Positions 51,512-59,941 of a stretch of 64,000 nucleotides of DNA are shown piece after piece (the first letter of the stretch is position 1; each line of letters begins with the position of its first letter). Source of the DNA: Actinoallomurus soli (GTDB lineage: Bacteria > Actinomycetota > Actinomycetes > Streptosporangiales > Streptosporangiaceae); contig NZ_JAMXMV010000008.1 of NCBI RefSeq assembly GCF_024055715.1, positions 186,001 to 250,000 of the forward strand, in the 5' to 3' direction. The translations under genes were made by a program, and so were the position numbers. The notes beneath the pieces were generated by a model that made no database searches, was not told the origin of the DNA, and was given only the letters and a program-made list of their open reading frames with translations.

Positions 51512-53725
51512 GTGACGACTCTCGACGCGCCGCTGGTGAAAGTGGTGGGTCCCAAGGCGGCCAAGAAGCTGGCCGCGCTGGACCTGCACACGGCCGGCGA
51601 CCTGCTCCGCCACTATCCGCGCCGCTATGCCCAGCGGGGCGAGCTGACGGACCTGGTCGGCCTGGCCGAGGGCGAGTACGTCACGGTGATGGCGGAGGTC
51701 GAGAAGGTCCAGGGCCGCAAGATCACCAGGCGCCCCGGCTACCTCCTCGAGGTGGTCGTGACGGACGGCCGCGGGCGGCTGACCCTCACCTTCTTCGGCA
51801 CCGGTGCGCGCGTCCCGGAGCGGGAGCTGCCTCCGGGCACGCGCGGCCTGTTCGCCGGAAAGGTCTCGTTCTACCGGAGCGGCAACGGCATCAAGCGGCA
51901 GCTCGTCCACCCGGAGTACAAGGCGGTCGACTCCCGTGAGGGCGCCGACGCGGCGCGGGAGTTCGCCGAGGAGCTGATCCCCGTCTACCCGGCCACCAAG
52001 GGCCTGACGTCGTGGCAGATCGGCGACTGCGTGCGGATGGCCCTCGACACCGTCGACGTGGGCCCCGACTCCCTGCCGGAGGCCGTACGCCGGCGGCACC
52101 GGCTGGTCGGGCTCGCCGAGGCCTACCGCGGCATCCACCGGCCCGCGGACATGGCGGAGGCCGGCCGCGCGCGCAGGCGGCTGAAGTGGGACGAGGCGTT
52201 CGTCCTGCAGACCGCCCTCGCCCGGCGGCGGCGGGATGCCTCCGCCCTGCGGGCGACGCCGCGGCCGCCGCGACCGGACGGGCTGCTCGCCGAGTTCGAC
52301 GGGCGGCTGCCGTTCGAGCTGACGGAGGGCCAGCGGGCCGTGGGCGAGGAGATCGCCGCCGACCTGGCCCGCGAGCACCCCATGCACCGCCTGCTGCAGG
52401 GCGACGTCGGCGCGGGCAAGACGATCGTCGGCCTGCGGGCGATGCTGCAGGTCGTCGATGCGGGCGGGCAGGCCGCGCTGCTCGCGCCCACCGAGGTTCT
52501 GGCCCAGCAGCATCACCGGTCGATCGTGAGCATGCTCGGGCCGCTCGCCGAGGCGGGCCGGCTCGGCGGGGCCGAGCACGGCACCCGTGTCGCCCTGCTG
52601 ACCGGCTCCCAGGGGGCGAAGGCGCGGCGTGAGGGCCTGCTCGACGCCGCCTCGGGCGCGGCCGGCATCGTCGTCGGCACCCACGCGCTGCTGCAGGAGC
52701 ACGTCCAGTTCGCCGACCTGGGGCTCGTCGTGATCGACGAGCAGCACCGGTTCGGCGTCGAACAGCGCGACGCGCTGCGGGAGAAGGCGGCCGGAGGCCG
52801 TCCGCACGTCCTCGTCATGACCGCGACGCCGATCCCGCGGACCGTCGCCATGACCGTGTACGGCGACCTGGACACCTCGTCGCTCACCCAGCTGCCCGCC
52901 GGGCGGTCCCCGATCGCGACCCACGTCGTCCCCACGGCCAACCGGGCGTACTGGAACCGCGCCTGGGAGCGCATCCGCGAGGAGGTCGCCCAGGGGCGGC
53001 AGGCGTACGTCGTCTGTCCCCGCATCGGCGAGGCGGAGGGCGACGAGGGCGACGTGATCGCCGGGGGGCAGGACCCGGACCCGGACCAGGAGCAGGAGCA
53101 GGAGGGCCGCCGGCCGCCCCTGGCCGTGCTCGACGTCGCGCCGAAGCTCTCCGGGGGACCGCTGAAGGACCTGCGGATCGGGGTCCTGCACGGCCGCCTG
53201 CACCCGGACGACAAGGACGCCGTCATGCGGCGGTTCGCCGCCGGGGAGGTCGACGTCCTCGTCGCCACGACGGTCATCGAGGTCGGCGTCGACGTGCCCA
53301 ACTCCACGGTGATGGTGATCCTGGACGCCGACCGGTTCGGGGTCTCGCAGCTGCACCAGCTGCGCGGCCGGGTCGGCCGCGGCAGGCACGCCGGGCTGTG
53401 CCTGCTCGTCACGGACGCGGACGAGGGCTCCAAGGCCCGCGAGCGCCTCGACGCGGTCGCCTCCACCCTCGACGGGTTCGAGCTGTCCCGGCTCGACCTC
53501 GAACAGCGCCGGGAGGGCGACGTCCTGGGCGCGAGCCAGTCCGGGCGGCGCTCCAGCCTCCGGCTGCTGACCCTCCTGCGGGACGAGGAGATCATCAAGG
53601 CGGCGCGCACCGAGGCCGCGGCCCTCGTCGACCAGGACCCGGAGCTGGCGGACCACCCGGCCCTCGCGGCGGAGCTGGCGGCCCTGATCGACGAGGAGCG
53701 CGCCGAGTACCTCGAGAAGACCTGA
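51512..53725 (+). CDS. recG: ATP-dependent DNA helicase RecG
   Basis: 737-aa branch-migration helicase for stalled forks and Holliday junctions. The N-terminal wedge OB-fold (about 55-150) is followed by helicase motif I QGDVGAGKTIVGLRAM, Ia LLAPTEVLAQQH, II VIDEQHRFGVEQR, III VMTATPIPRT, V TTVIEVGVDVPN and VI LRGRVGRGRHAGLC. The C-terminal TRG region is normal. An acidic/Gln insertion (DPDPDQEQEQEG, about 525) is unusual. The start is GTG with AAGAGGAG upstream. Confidence 0.97.
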   Translation: MTTLDAPLVKVVGPKAAKKLAALDLHTAGDLLRHYPRRYAQRGELTDLVGLAEGEYVTVMAEVEKVQGRKITRRPGYLLEVVVTDGRGRLTLTFFGTGARVPERELPPGTRGLFAGKVSFYRSGNGIKRQLVHPEYKAVDSREGADAAREFAEELIPVYPATKGLTSWQIGDCVRMALDTVDVGPDSLPEAVRRRHRLVGLAEAYRGIHRPADMAEAGRARRRLKWDEAFVLQTALARRRRDASALRATPRPPRPDGLLAEFDGRLPFELTEGQRAVGEEIAADLAREHPMHRLLQGDVGAGKTIVGLRAMLQVVDAGGQAALLAPTEVLAQQHHRSIVSMLGPLAEAGRLGGAEHGTRVALLTGSQGAKARREGLLDAASGAAGIVVGTHALLQEHVQFADLGLVVIDEQHRFGVEQRDALREKAAGGRPHVLVMTATPIPRTVAMTVYGDLDTSSLTQLPAGRSPIATHVVPTANRAYWNRAWERIREEVAQGRQAYVVCPRIGEAEGDEGDVIAGGQDPDPDQEQEQEGRRPPLAVLDVAPKLSGGPLKDLRIGVLHGRLHPDDKDAVMRRFAAGEVDVLVATTVIEVGVDVPNSTVMVILDADRFGVSQLHQLRGRVGRGRHAGLCLLVTDADEGSKARERLDAVASTLDGFELSRLDLEQRREGDVLGASQSGRRSSLRLLTLLRDEEIIKAARTEAAALVDQDPELADHPALAAELAALIDEERAEYLEKT

Positions 53726-53770
53726 GGCGCGCCGGCTCGCGGGCAGGCCCGTGAATTCGCGGGCGGGCGA

Positions 53771-53816
53771 TATCCCTACTATCTCGGTTGACAAACTAGG
53801 GAGACTGGTTCAGGCT
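53771..53816 (+). promoter_or_regulatory. Promoter and dyad of the leader-peptide transcript
   Basis: TTGACA (53788-53793) and CAGGCT (53811-53816) with a 17-bp spacer point to a transcript starting close to GTG 53823. Flanking TCCCTA (53773-53778) and TAGGGA (53797-53802) form an inverted repeat that overlaps the -35 element, likely a regulator site. Confidence 0.55.
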
Positions 53817-53822
53817 GGAAGC

Positions 53823-53903
53823 GTGTACCGGAGAGCTCCGTTGATCGTGCGGCTCCACGTCGACCTGCGGCGACAGGCCAGCGCCCTGTGTCCCCCGAGC
53901 TGA
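53823..53903 (+). CDS. Probable leader peptide (cysteine-attenuation type)
   Basis: 26-aa frame: (M)YRRAPLIVRLHVDLRR then QASALCPPS and stop. The pattern L-x-V-D-L-x-R-x-x-S-A-L-C near the end matches the short actinobacterial leader peptides found before sulfur and cysteine genes, where ribosome stalling at Cys is thought to set downstream expression. GTG start at or near the expected transcript 5' end, so translation may be leaderless. The next gene, encoding HEAT repeats, starts 104 bp downstream after a very GC-rich stretch able to fold. Confidence 0.65.
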   Translation: MYRRAPLIVRLHVDLRRQASALCPPS

Positions 53904-54007
53904 GCCCCCATCACCGGGCCGCGCCCGCCGCGGCCGCGCCGCGCGCACGGTAGGCCGTGTCCTCCGACGCGTCCCGGCGCCCGTCAGACGACTCTCCGGA
54001 GGATCAC

Positions 54008-54637
54008 ATGACCGTCATCGACCTGCCGGTGCACTCGCCGGCGCTGCGCGCGGAGCAGCAGGCCGGCAACACCCTCGCCCGTGCGCTCGGCGACCGGGAC
54101 GCCCGCGTCCGCCGGGCCGCCGCCGGCGCCCTCATCGACGAGCAGGAGGTCCTGGTCGGCGAGGAGGGCGTGCGGGCCCTCGTCCAGGCCGCCGACACCG
54201 GCGCCGACTCCTACGTGCGCGCGGTCGCGGCGGAGCTCGTGCGCGCCATGCGGGCCGCCGCCTGGGACATCTACGCCGGCGCCCTGCGCCGCGAGGACCC
54301 CGGCCGCGCCGAGACCATCCGCGGGTTCCTCCTGCTGAGGGCCGCCGCCGAGCTCGCCGAGATCGCCCTGGCCGACCCGTCCTGGCGTATCCGTGAACGC
54401 GCGGTCGCCGCCCTCGGCTCGCTCGGTCCCCGGGCCGCGATCGGCCCGCTGAGCAGCGTGCTCGAGGACGAGGACGAGGTCGTCGCCGTCCGCCTGGCGG
54501 CCGTGCGGGCGCTGGCCCCGTGGGCGCCCGACCGCCACTACGCACGGACGGCCCTGACGGCCGCGCTGAAGGACGCGGACCCGGGCATCCGCGCCGAGGC
54601 CCGCTGGGCCCTGGCCACCCCGCCCTACCGTCCTTGA
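54008..54637 (+). CDS. HEAT-repeat protein
   Basis: 209-aa all-helical protein with about five HEAT/PBS-lyase-like repeats: LARALGDRDARVRRAAAGAL, ADTGADSYVRAVAAELVRAM, LADPSWRIRERAVAALGSLG, LEDEDEVVAVRLAAVRALAP and LKDADPGIRAEARWALA. It is a protein-protein interaction scaffold; partner unknown. ATG 54008 follows GGAGGATCAC. Its position behind a cysteine-type leader peptide suggests sulfur-responsive expression. It interrupts the usual recG-rsmD neighbourhood. Confidence 0.82.
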   Translation: MTVIDLPVHSPALRAEQQAGNTLARALGDRDARVRRAAAGALIDEQEVLVGEEGVRALVQAADTGADSYVRAVAAELVRAMRAAAWDIYAGALRREDPGRAETIRGFLLLRAAAELAEIALADPSWRIRERAVAALGSLGPRAAIGPLSSVLEDEDEVVAVRLAAVRALAPWAPDRHYARTALTAALKDADPGIRAEARWALATPPYRP

Positions 54638-54701
54638 CCGCGCGGACGACGCGCCGGGCGGGTCGTGGCCGCGATCTCCCGTCTGTGGTTACTCTCCCGC
54701 A

Positions 54702-55280
54702 GTGGAGCAGAAGCGCGACTTTCCGGTCCCCGTCGCCGCCGCGCCCGCCTACCTGATCGCCGTCCTGGCCGCAGTCTCGGGCGTCGGCGCCCTCTTCGTG
54801 CTCGTCCTCGTGGGATACCTCCTGGTCGCGATGCGACGGATCTCGGAGGAGGCCGCGGCCGGTGCCGTCTTCGTGATCTTTCCGGCCCTCGGTCTGGGCC
54901 TGCTCGCCTCCGCGGTCGGCATGGCGTTCCTCGCCCGCGCGGAGTTCCGGCTGCTGCGCACTCCGCCCGTCTTCACGGCCGAGGGCGTACGGCTGCGGGT
55001 CTTCGCCCGGCGCGGCTACGACGTGTTCGTCCCCTGGGACCGGGTGACGCGGCTACGGATCGCGGAGAAGGGCGCCCGGCCGTACCTCCTGGTGGACGTC
55101 GCCGACACGGAGGACCTGACGCACGGGGACCCGGGCCGGGCCGAGCGGCTGCGGCGGACGGCCGAACGCTTCGAGGGCGCGGCGGTCGCGTACGCGCTGC
55201 GCGGCGCGCTGATCGGCACCCGGGACCTGGGCGCGGTCGTCGACCGCCTCAGCGGGGGGACCGTCGCCCTCGACCACTGA
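54702..55280 (+). CDS. Membrane protein with PH-like domain
   Basis: 192-aa protein. Two transmembrane helices (about 15-42, LIAVLAAVSGVGALFVLVLV, and about 53-78, AVFVIFPALGLGLLASAVGM) precede a cytoplasmic domain (85-185) with FTAEGVRLRVFARRGYDVFV and PWDRVTRLRIAEKGARPYLL, the pattern of bacterial PH-like (bPH) domains. Function unknown. GTG 54702 has no Shine-Dalgarno sequence and lies about 10 bp after TACTCT, consistent with a leaderless mRNA. Confidence 0.7.
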   Translation: MEQKRDFPVPVAAAPAYLIAVLAAVSGVGALFVLVLVGYLLVAMRRISEEAAAGAVFVIFPALGLGLLASAVGMAFLARAEFRLLRTPPVFTAEGVRLRVFARRGYDVFVPWDRVTRLRIAEKGARPYLLVDVADTEDLTHGDPGRAERLRRTAERFEGAAVAYALRGALIGTRDLGAVVDRLSGGTVALDH

Positions 55281-55314
55281 GCCGCGCCGGCCGGGCGATG
55301 GGCAGACTGGGGGA

Positions 55315-55881
55315 GTGACCCGACTCATCGCAGGAACGGCCGGCGGGCGGCGCATCTCCGTCCCCTCCGGCCGCGACACCCGGCCGACCAGCGACCGCGC
55401 CCGCGAGGGGCTGTTCGCCACCGTCCACTCGCTGCTCGGCGACCTCGCCGGCCTGCGGGCGGCCGACCTGTTCGCCGGGTCCGGAGCGGTGGGGCTGGAG
55501 GCGCTGTCGCGCGGCGCGGCCCACGTCCTGCTCGTCGAGTCGGCGCCGCGCGCGGCCAAAGTGATCAAGGCGAACATCGCCGCCCTCGGCCTGCCCGGCG
55601 CCGAACTGGTGACCGACCGCGTCGAGCGGGTGCTGCGGCAGCCGCCCCCGGAGCCGTACGACCTCGTCTTCGCGGATCCGCCGTACGCCGTGACCGGCGA
55701 GGCGGTCACCCGGATGCTGGAGGACCTGCGCGACAACGGCTGGCTGGCCCCGGACGCCCTGGTGGCGGTCGAACGCGCGACCCGCGACGAGCCGGTGCGC
55801 TGGCCGCCCGGGTACGAGGAGAGCAGGGCCCGCCGCTACGGCGAAGGGACGCTTTGGTACGGTCACGCCGCAGGTCACTGA
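55315..55881 (+). CDS. rsmD: 16S rRNA (guanine(966)-N(2))-methyltransferase
   Basis: 188-aa SAM-dependent methyltransferase modifying 16S rRNA. It has MTRLIAGTAGGRRISVPSGR, RPTSDRAREGLFATVHSLLG, motif I AADLFAGSGAVGLEALSRGA, VESAPRAAKVIKANI and the catalytic motif IV FADPPYAV. Full length. GTG start. coaD follows 28 bp later, as in most actinobacteria. Confidence 0.96.
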   Translation: MTRLIAGTAGGRRISVPSGRDTRPTSDRAREGLFATVHSLLGDLAGLRAADLFAGSGAVGLEALSRGAAHVLLVESAPRAAKVIKANIAALGLPGAELVTDRVERVLRQPPPEPYDLVFADPPYAVTGEAVTRMLEDLRDNGWLAPDALVAVERATRDEPVRWPPGYEESRARRYGEGTLWYGHAAGH

Positions 55882-55909
55882 CGGCTCCTCAGCGAAGGGT
55901 GCTCACCTC

Positions 55910-56389
55910 GTGCGCCGTGTTGTCTGTCCGGGCTCGTACGACCCCGTCACCAATGGCCACCTCGACATCATCAGCCGGGCGTCGCGGCTGTACGACGAGG
56001 TCGTCGTCGCGGTCCTCATCAACATCTCCAAGAAGAGCCTCTTCACCGTCGACGAACGCGTCGAGATGATCGCCGAGGTGACGAAGCAGTACGGGAACGT
56101 GGTGGTGGAGAAGTTCCACGGGCTCACCGTCGACTTCTGCCGCGAGCGGGACATCCCCGTCATCGTGCGCGGTCTGCGGGCGGTCAGCGACTTCGACTAC
56201 GAGCTGCAGATCGCCCAGATGAACCATCAGCTGGCCGGGGTCGAGACGATGTTCATGGCCACCAATCCGCTGTACTCCTTCCTGTCCTCCAGCCTGGTCA
56301 AGGAGATCGCGCAGTACGGCGGGGACGTCTCCGGGCTGGTGCCCGAGCCGGTCCAGCAGCGTCTCATCCGGCGGTTCTCCGAGTCCTGA
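55910..56389 (+). CDS. coaD: Phosphopantetheine adenylyltransferase
   Basis: 159-aa nucleotidyltransferase of CoA synthesis. It has RRVVCPGSYDPVTNGHLDII (TxGH-type motif), VIVRGLRAVSDFDYELQIAQ, MNHQLAGVETMFMATNP and YSFLSSSLVKEIAQYGGDVS. All catalytic residues are present. GTG start; closely follows rsmD. Confidence 0.97.
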   Translation: MRRVVCPGSYDPVTNGHLDIISRASRLYDEVVVAVLINISKKSLFTVDERVEMIAEVTKQYGNVVVEKFHGLTVDFCRERDIPVIVRGLRAVSDFDYELQIAQMNHQLAGVETMFMATNPLYSFLSSSLVKEIAQYGGDVSGLVPEPVQQRLIRRFSES

Positions 56390-56436
56390 ACGCGTGCGGA
56401 GCCGCCCGGTCCGCCGGGCTCTCAGGGACCTCCGAG

Positions 56437-56466
56437 TTGGGAGAACGCCCCGCACGTTGGTAACCT
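56437..56466 (+). promoter_or_regulatory. Candidate promoter of the DUF177-rpmF-rnc-mutM operon
   Basis: TTGGGA (56437-56442) and TAACCT (56461-56466) with an 18-bp spacer. The palindrome TTGGTAACCTTGCCAA (56457-56472) covers the -10. A transcript would start about 30 bp before the DUF177 ATG. Confidence 0.5.
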
Positions 56467-56502
56467 TGCCAATCGACCTTGTACGACGGCGGTGATTGCG
56501 CC

Positions 56503-57087
56503 ATGCCTCACGGAAGCAGGAAACACCTGACCCGCATCGATCCCCGGGCCCCGTTCGTGATCGACACGACGACGCTGGGCCGCAGACCGGGATCGATGCG
56601 CGAGGATTCCAGGACCGTGCCGGCTCCGGCGGATCTCGGCGTCGAGATGGTCGGTGTCCCCGAGGGCGCCGACGTCGAGCTGGACTTCCGGCTCGAGGCG
56701 GTGATGGAGGGCGTGCTCGTCTCGGGCACGGCGCGGGCACCTCTCACGGGAGAGTGCGCGCGCTGCCTGGAGCCGGTCACCTCGTCGATCGAGGTGGACT
56801 TCCAGGAGCTCTACGTCTACTCCGACACTCGCTCCGGCGAGAGCGCGGGAGAGGACGAGCGCCGTCTCGAGGGAGATCTCATCGATCTCGAGCCGGTGGT
56901 CCGGGACGCGATGGTGCTCGCACTGCCGCTGTCCCCGCTGTGCCAGGACGACTGTCCCGGCCTGTGCTCGGAGTGCGGGGTGCGGCTGGCCGACGCCGAG
57001 CCGGACCACCACCACGAGGCCGTCGACCCCCGGTGGGCGGCATTGCAGGGCATGTTGGATCAACGACAAGAAGACCAGGAGGGCTGA
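56503..57087 (+). CDS. DUF177 (YceD) domain protein
   Basis: 194-aa protein of the YceD/DUF177 family, linked to 23S rRNA or ribosome assembly and always encoded before rpmF. It shows VIDTTTLGRRPGSMRE, VSGTARAPLTGECARCLEPV, IDLEPVVRDAMVLALPLSPL and the Cys cluster CQDDCPGLCSECG, a likely zinc site. ATG 56503 follows GGCGGTG; a TTG at 56479 is a possible earlier start. One base separates its stop from rpmF. Confidence 0.92.
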   Translation: MPHGSRKHLTRIDPRAPFVIDTTTLGRRPGSMREDSRTVPAPADLGVEMVGVPEGADVELDFRLEAVMEGVLVSGTARAPLTGECARCLEPVTSSIEVDFQELYVYSDTRSGESAGEDERRLEGDLIDLEPVVRDAMVLALPLSPLCQDDCPGLCSECGVRLADAEPDHHHEAVDPRWAALQGMLDQRQEDQEG

Positions 57088-57088
57088 C

Positions 57089-57265
57089 GTGGCCGTACCT
57101 AAGCGTAAGAAGTCGCGCAGCAACACGCGGCACCGTCGCTCGCAGTGGAAGACCCAGGCGCCGACGCTCGTGCGCTGCCCGCAGTGCCGCGACGAGAAGC
57201 TGCCGCACACCGCGTGCCCGACCTGCGGCACCTACAACCGCCGCCAGGTCGTCGACGTGGCCTGA
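57089..57265 (+). CDS. rpmF: 50S ribosomal protein L32
   Basis: 58-aa ribosomal protein: VAVPKRKKSRSNTRHRRSQW at the N-terminus and the zinc-binding pairs CPQC and CPTC, so a C+ form. GTG start, ribosome binding site AGGAGGG, one base after the DUF177 stop. Normal length for actinobacteria. Confidence 0.96.
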   Translation: MAVPKRKKSRSNTRHRRSQWKTQAPTLVRCPQCRDEKLPHTACPTCGTYNRRQVVDVA

Positions 57266-57448
57266 GTGACGTTCCGCGGGGGCGGCTCAGCCGCCGCCCC
57301 CGGCTCGTCTCGCGATGAAGACTCGCCCGAGGCCGTGGCGGACGCCGGAGACATCCGGCGTGCGCCTCGCCCTCGCGGAACCTTCCTCGGAGGAAGCACC
57401 GTGAGTTTCCCGCCCGCCATGGTCCTCGTCATGGGGGCCGCAGCATGA
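57266..57448 (+). CDS. Possible bridging ORF between rpmF and rnc
   Basis: 60-codon frame beginning with GTG directly after the rpmF stop (TGAGTG) and ending in an ATGA overlap with rnc. The product is Ala/Pro/Arg/Gly-rich without a recognised domain and ends [14 protein letters not shown]. The exact abutment at both ends hints at translational coupling, but composition alone could produce it. Low confidence. Confidence 0.3.
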   Translation: MTFRGGGSAAAPGSSRDEDSPEAVADAGDIRRAPRPRGTFLGGSTVSFPPAMVLVMGAAA

Positions 57449-58158
57449 AGACCGACAATTCGGCGTCCGACCGAGGCCCGCTGGTGGCGGCCCTGGGCGT
57501 CAGCCCGGACCCGGCGCTCCTCGAACGCGCCCTCACGCACCGCTCCTTCGCCTACGAGAACGGCGGCCTGCCGACCAACGAACGGCTGGAGTTCCTCGGC
57601 GACTCGGTGCTCGGCCTGATCGTCACCGACACCCTCTTCCGCAACCATCCCGACCTGCCCGAGGGCCAGCTGGCCAAGCTGCGGGCCGCGGTGGTGAACA
57701 TGCGGGCGCTGGCCGGCGTGGCGCGCACGCTCGGCCTGGGCGCCTACATCCGGCTCGGCCGCGGCGAGGAGGGCACCGGGGGCCGCGACAAGTCCTCGAT
57801 CCTGGCCGACACCCTCGAGGCGCTCATCGGGGCCGTCTACCTCGACGCGGGGCTGAAGGCGGCCGCCGAGCTGGTCCACCGGCTGTTCGACCCGTTGATC
57901 ACCCGCTCGGCCAGCCTGGGCGCGGGCCTGGACTGGAAGACGTCCCTGCAGGAGCTGACCGCCACGGAGGAGCTCGGGGTGCCCGAGTATCACGTGGAGG
58001 AGAGCGGCCCGGACCACCAGAAGACGTTCCGCGCGGCGGTCGTCGTCGGCGGCACGGAGTACGGCCGCGGCGAGGGGCGCAGCAAGAAGGAGGCCGAGCA
58101 GCAGGCGGCCGAGGCGGCTTGGCGGACCATCCGCGAGTCCTCGGGCACACAGGACTGA
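57445..58158 (+). CDS. rnc: Ribonuclease III
   Basis: 237-aa double-strand RNA endonuclease for rRNA and mRNA processing. In Streptomyces its orthologue AbsB also affects antibiotic production. It has the signature [18 protein letters not shown], catalytic [15 protein letters not shown] and a C-terminal dsRNA-binding domain (about 160-230) with [11 protein letters not shown] and [18 protein letters not shown]. Full length. mutM starts 3 bp after the stop. Confidence 0.97.
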   Translation: MKTDNSASDRGPLVAALGVSPDPALLERALTHRSFAYENGGLPTNERLEFLGDSVLGLIVTDTLFRNHPDLPEGQLAKLRAAVVNMRALAGVARTLGLGAYIRLGRGEEGTGGRDKSSILADTLEALIGAVYLDAGLKAAAELVHRLFDPLITRSASLGAGLDWKTSLQELTATEELGVPEYHVEESGPDHQKTFRAAVVVGGTEYGRGEGRSKKEAEQQAAEAAWRTIRESSGTQD

Positions 58159-58161
58159 CGC

Positions 58162-59016
58162 GTGCCCGAGCTACCCGAGGTCGAGGTCGTACGGCGGGGC
58201 GTGGAGCGCTGGGTCGTCGGCCGTACGGTCCGGACGGCCGAGGTCCTGCACCCGCGGTCGGCGCGCCGCCACACCGAGGGCCCGGCGGACCTGGCCGCGC
58301 GGATGACCGGACGGACCATCGCGGCGGCGCGGCGACGCGGCAAGTACCTCTGGCTGCCGGTCGGCGACGACGAGGCGCTGCTGGCCCATCTCGGCATGAG
58401 CGGGCAGCTGATCGTCGATGATCCGGACCGGCCGCCGGAGAAGCACCTGCGCGCCCGGTTCACCTTCACCGACGGGGGACCGGACCTGCGCTTCATCGAC
58501 CAGCGCACCTTCGGCCACCTGATGCTCACGGCCACCGAGGACGGCATCCCCGAGCCGATCACGCATATCGCCCCGGACCCGCTGGAGGACGCCTTCGACG
58601 AGGAGGCGTTCCACCGCGCGCTGCGGCGCCGGCGTACGGGGGTGAAGCGCGCGCTCCTCGACCAGACCCTGATCAGCGGCGTCGGCAACATCTATGCCGA
58701 CGAGGCGCTGTGGCGCGCCAAGCTGCACTGGGCGCGGCCGACCGAGACGCTGACGCGGGCGGAGGTGACGCGCCTGCTGACGGGTGTCCGCGAGGTGATG
58801 GCCGCCGCGCTGAAGGCGGGCGGCACCTCCTTCGACAGCCTGTACGTCAACGTGAACGGCGAGAGCGGCTACTTCGAGCGGTCGCTCAACGTCTACGGCC
58901 GGCGCGACGAGCCCTGCGCGCGGTGCGGCAGTCCCATTCGCCGCGACGCCTTCATGAACCGCTCCTCCTTCACCTGCCCCACCTGCCAGCCACGCCCCCG
59001 CCGCGCCCACTACTGA
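58162..59016 (+). CDS. mutM: Formamidopyrimidine-DNA glycosylase
   Basis: 284-aa Fpg/MutM removing oxidised purines. The N-terminal [12 protein letters not shown] carries the catalytic Pro and Glu. [10 protein letters not shown] holds the conserved Lys, and the H2TH segment is [20 protein letters not shown]. The C-terminal zinc finger is [17 protein letters not shown]. All catalytic parts are intact. GTG start 3 bp after rnc. Confidence 0.97.
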   Translation: MPELPEVEVVRRGVERWVVGRTVRTAEVLHPRSARRHTEGPADLAARMTGRTIAAARRRGKYLWLPVGDDEALLAHLGMSGQLIVDDPDRPPEKHLRARFTFTDGGPDLRFIDQRTFGHLMLTATEDGIPEPITHIAPDPLEDAFDEEAFHRALRRRRTGVKRALLDQTLISGVGNIYADEALWRAKLHWARPTETLTRAEVTRLLTGVREVMAAALKAGGTSFDSLYVNVNGESGYFERSLNVYGRRDEPCARCGSPIRRDAFMNRSSFTCPTCQPRPRRAHY

Positions 59017-59065
59017 CCTCCGCGGCCGGAGCCGTACGTCCTCGGGCGCGCTCTACGATCGGGGA

Positions 59066-59344
59066 ATGGACGAGCACGTACGGCTGACGGCCTGGGTACG
59101 CGGACGGGTCCAGGGCGTCGGCTTCCGGTGGTGGGTGCGCTCCCGCGCTCTGGAACTGGGACTGCTCGGCTCGGCGAGCAACCTGGTCGACGGCCGGGTC
59201 GAGGTGATCGCCGAGGGGCCGAGAAAGGCGTGCGAGGACCTTCTGGGTCTCCTCCGGGGCGGAACGACACCGGGGCGTGTGACCGGTGTGTCAGAGCGCT
59301 GGACCGAGTCGCGTGGCGGCCTTCGAGGCTTCGTCGAACGGTGA
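59066..59344 (+). CDS. acyP: Acylphosphatase
   Basis: 92-aa acylphosphatase, hydrolysing carboxyl-phosphate bonds. The signature is [15 protein letters not shown] (catalytic Arg) and [16 protein letters not shown] (catalytic Asn). Same position as in other actinobacterial rnc-mutM-smc regions. ATG start, weak ribosome binding site. Confidence 0.93.
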   Translation: MDEHVRLTAWVRGRVQGVGFRWWVRSRALELGLLGSASNLVDGRVEVIAEGPRKACEDLLGLLRGGTTPGRVTGVSERWTESRGGLRGFVER

Positions 59345-59511
59345 TCGGTCTGGGAGGTCTGCTAAACTTGTACGGACAGGTTGTTACGGGTCTGTGACAT
59401 CTGTCTTGACCGGCTTCCCTGCCGGTGCGACCCTAGTTGTTACGCGCACCTCAAGAAGATTCTCGTGCGCGACCATTCCTGCTGGTCACTCAGCGTGGAG
59501 GACCCTTAATC

Positions 59512-59709
59512 ATGGCGAAGGCTCTACTCGGCCACGTCGGCGGTCCCGACCCCCGCATGGTTGCGGAGATGCGGCGCCTGCAGCAACGTGTCCGTGACCT
59601 GGAGGCCGAGCTCGTACGGCTCCAGTCCGAAAACGACGCGCTTGCCGCTGTTGCTGACAACGAAGTCATGGCGCTCGCTACCAAGGACCGCGAACCGGCA
59701 CTGACCTGA
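59512..59709 (+). CDS. Small coiled-coil protein conserved before smc
   Basis: 65-aa protein: MAKALLGHVGGPDPRMVAEM followed by the heptad-like RRLQQRVRDLEAELVRLQ and an acidic end. It resembles the short conserved proteins found just upstream of smc in actinomycetes; function unknown. ATG follows GTGGAGG. A textbook U-tract terminator follows. The 167-bp gap upstream probably holds its promoter (TTGACC at 59404). Confidence 0.8.
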   Translation: MAKALLGHVGGPDPRMVAEMRRLQQRVRDLEAELVRLQSENDALAAVADNEVMALATKDREPALT

Positions 59710-59727
59710 GGTCAGCGCCGAGCGCGT

Positions 59728-59756
59728 AAAAGGGACGTCGACAGACGTCCCTTTTT
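59728..59756 (+). terminator. Rho-independent terminator with U-tract
   Basis: 12-bp arms AAAAGGGACGTC/GACGTCCCTTTT, a 4-nt GACA loop and a T run. It is the only classical intrinsic terminator noticed in the window. Confidence 0.9.
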
Positions 59757-59941
59757 GTTGGCCGCGTACCGCGTTTTCGGCCGCATTCGACCGGGCCGCG
59801 CCCTCACCACGGCACATCCGGCTGCCGGATACCCGGCTTCGGCGCGTGTCGGCCGGTATCGTGCTGATACGGCCGGGGCGCCGGTGACGCCCGGCACGGG
59901 TGGTCCACCCGTCGGCGGTGGCAGAAAGGATCGGTGGGCGC

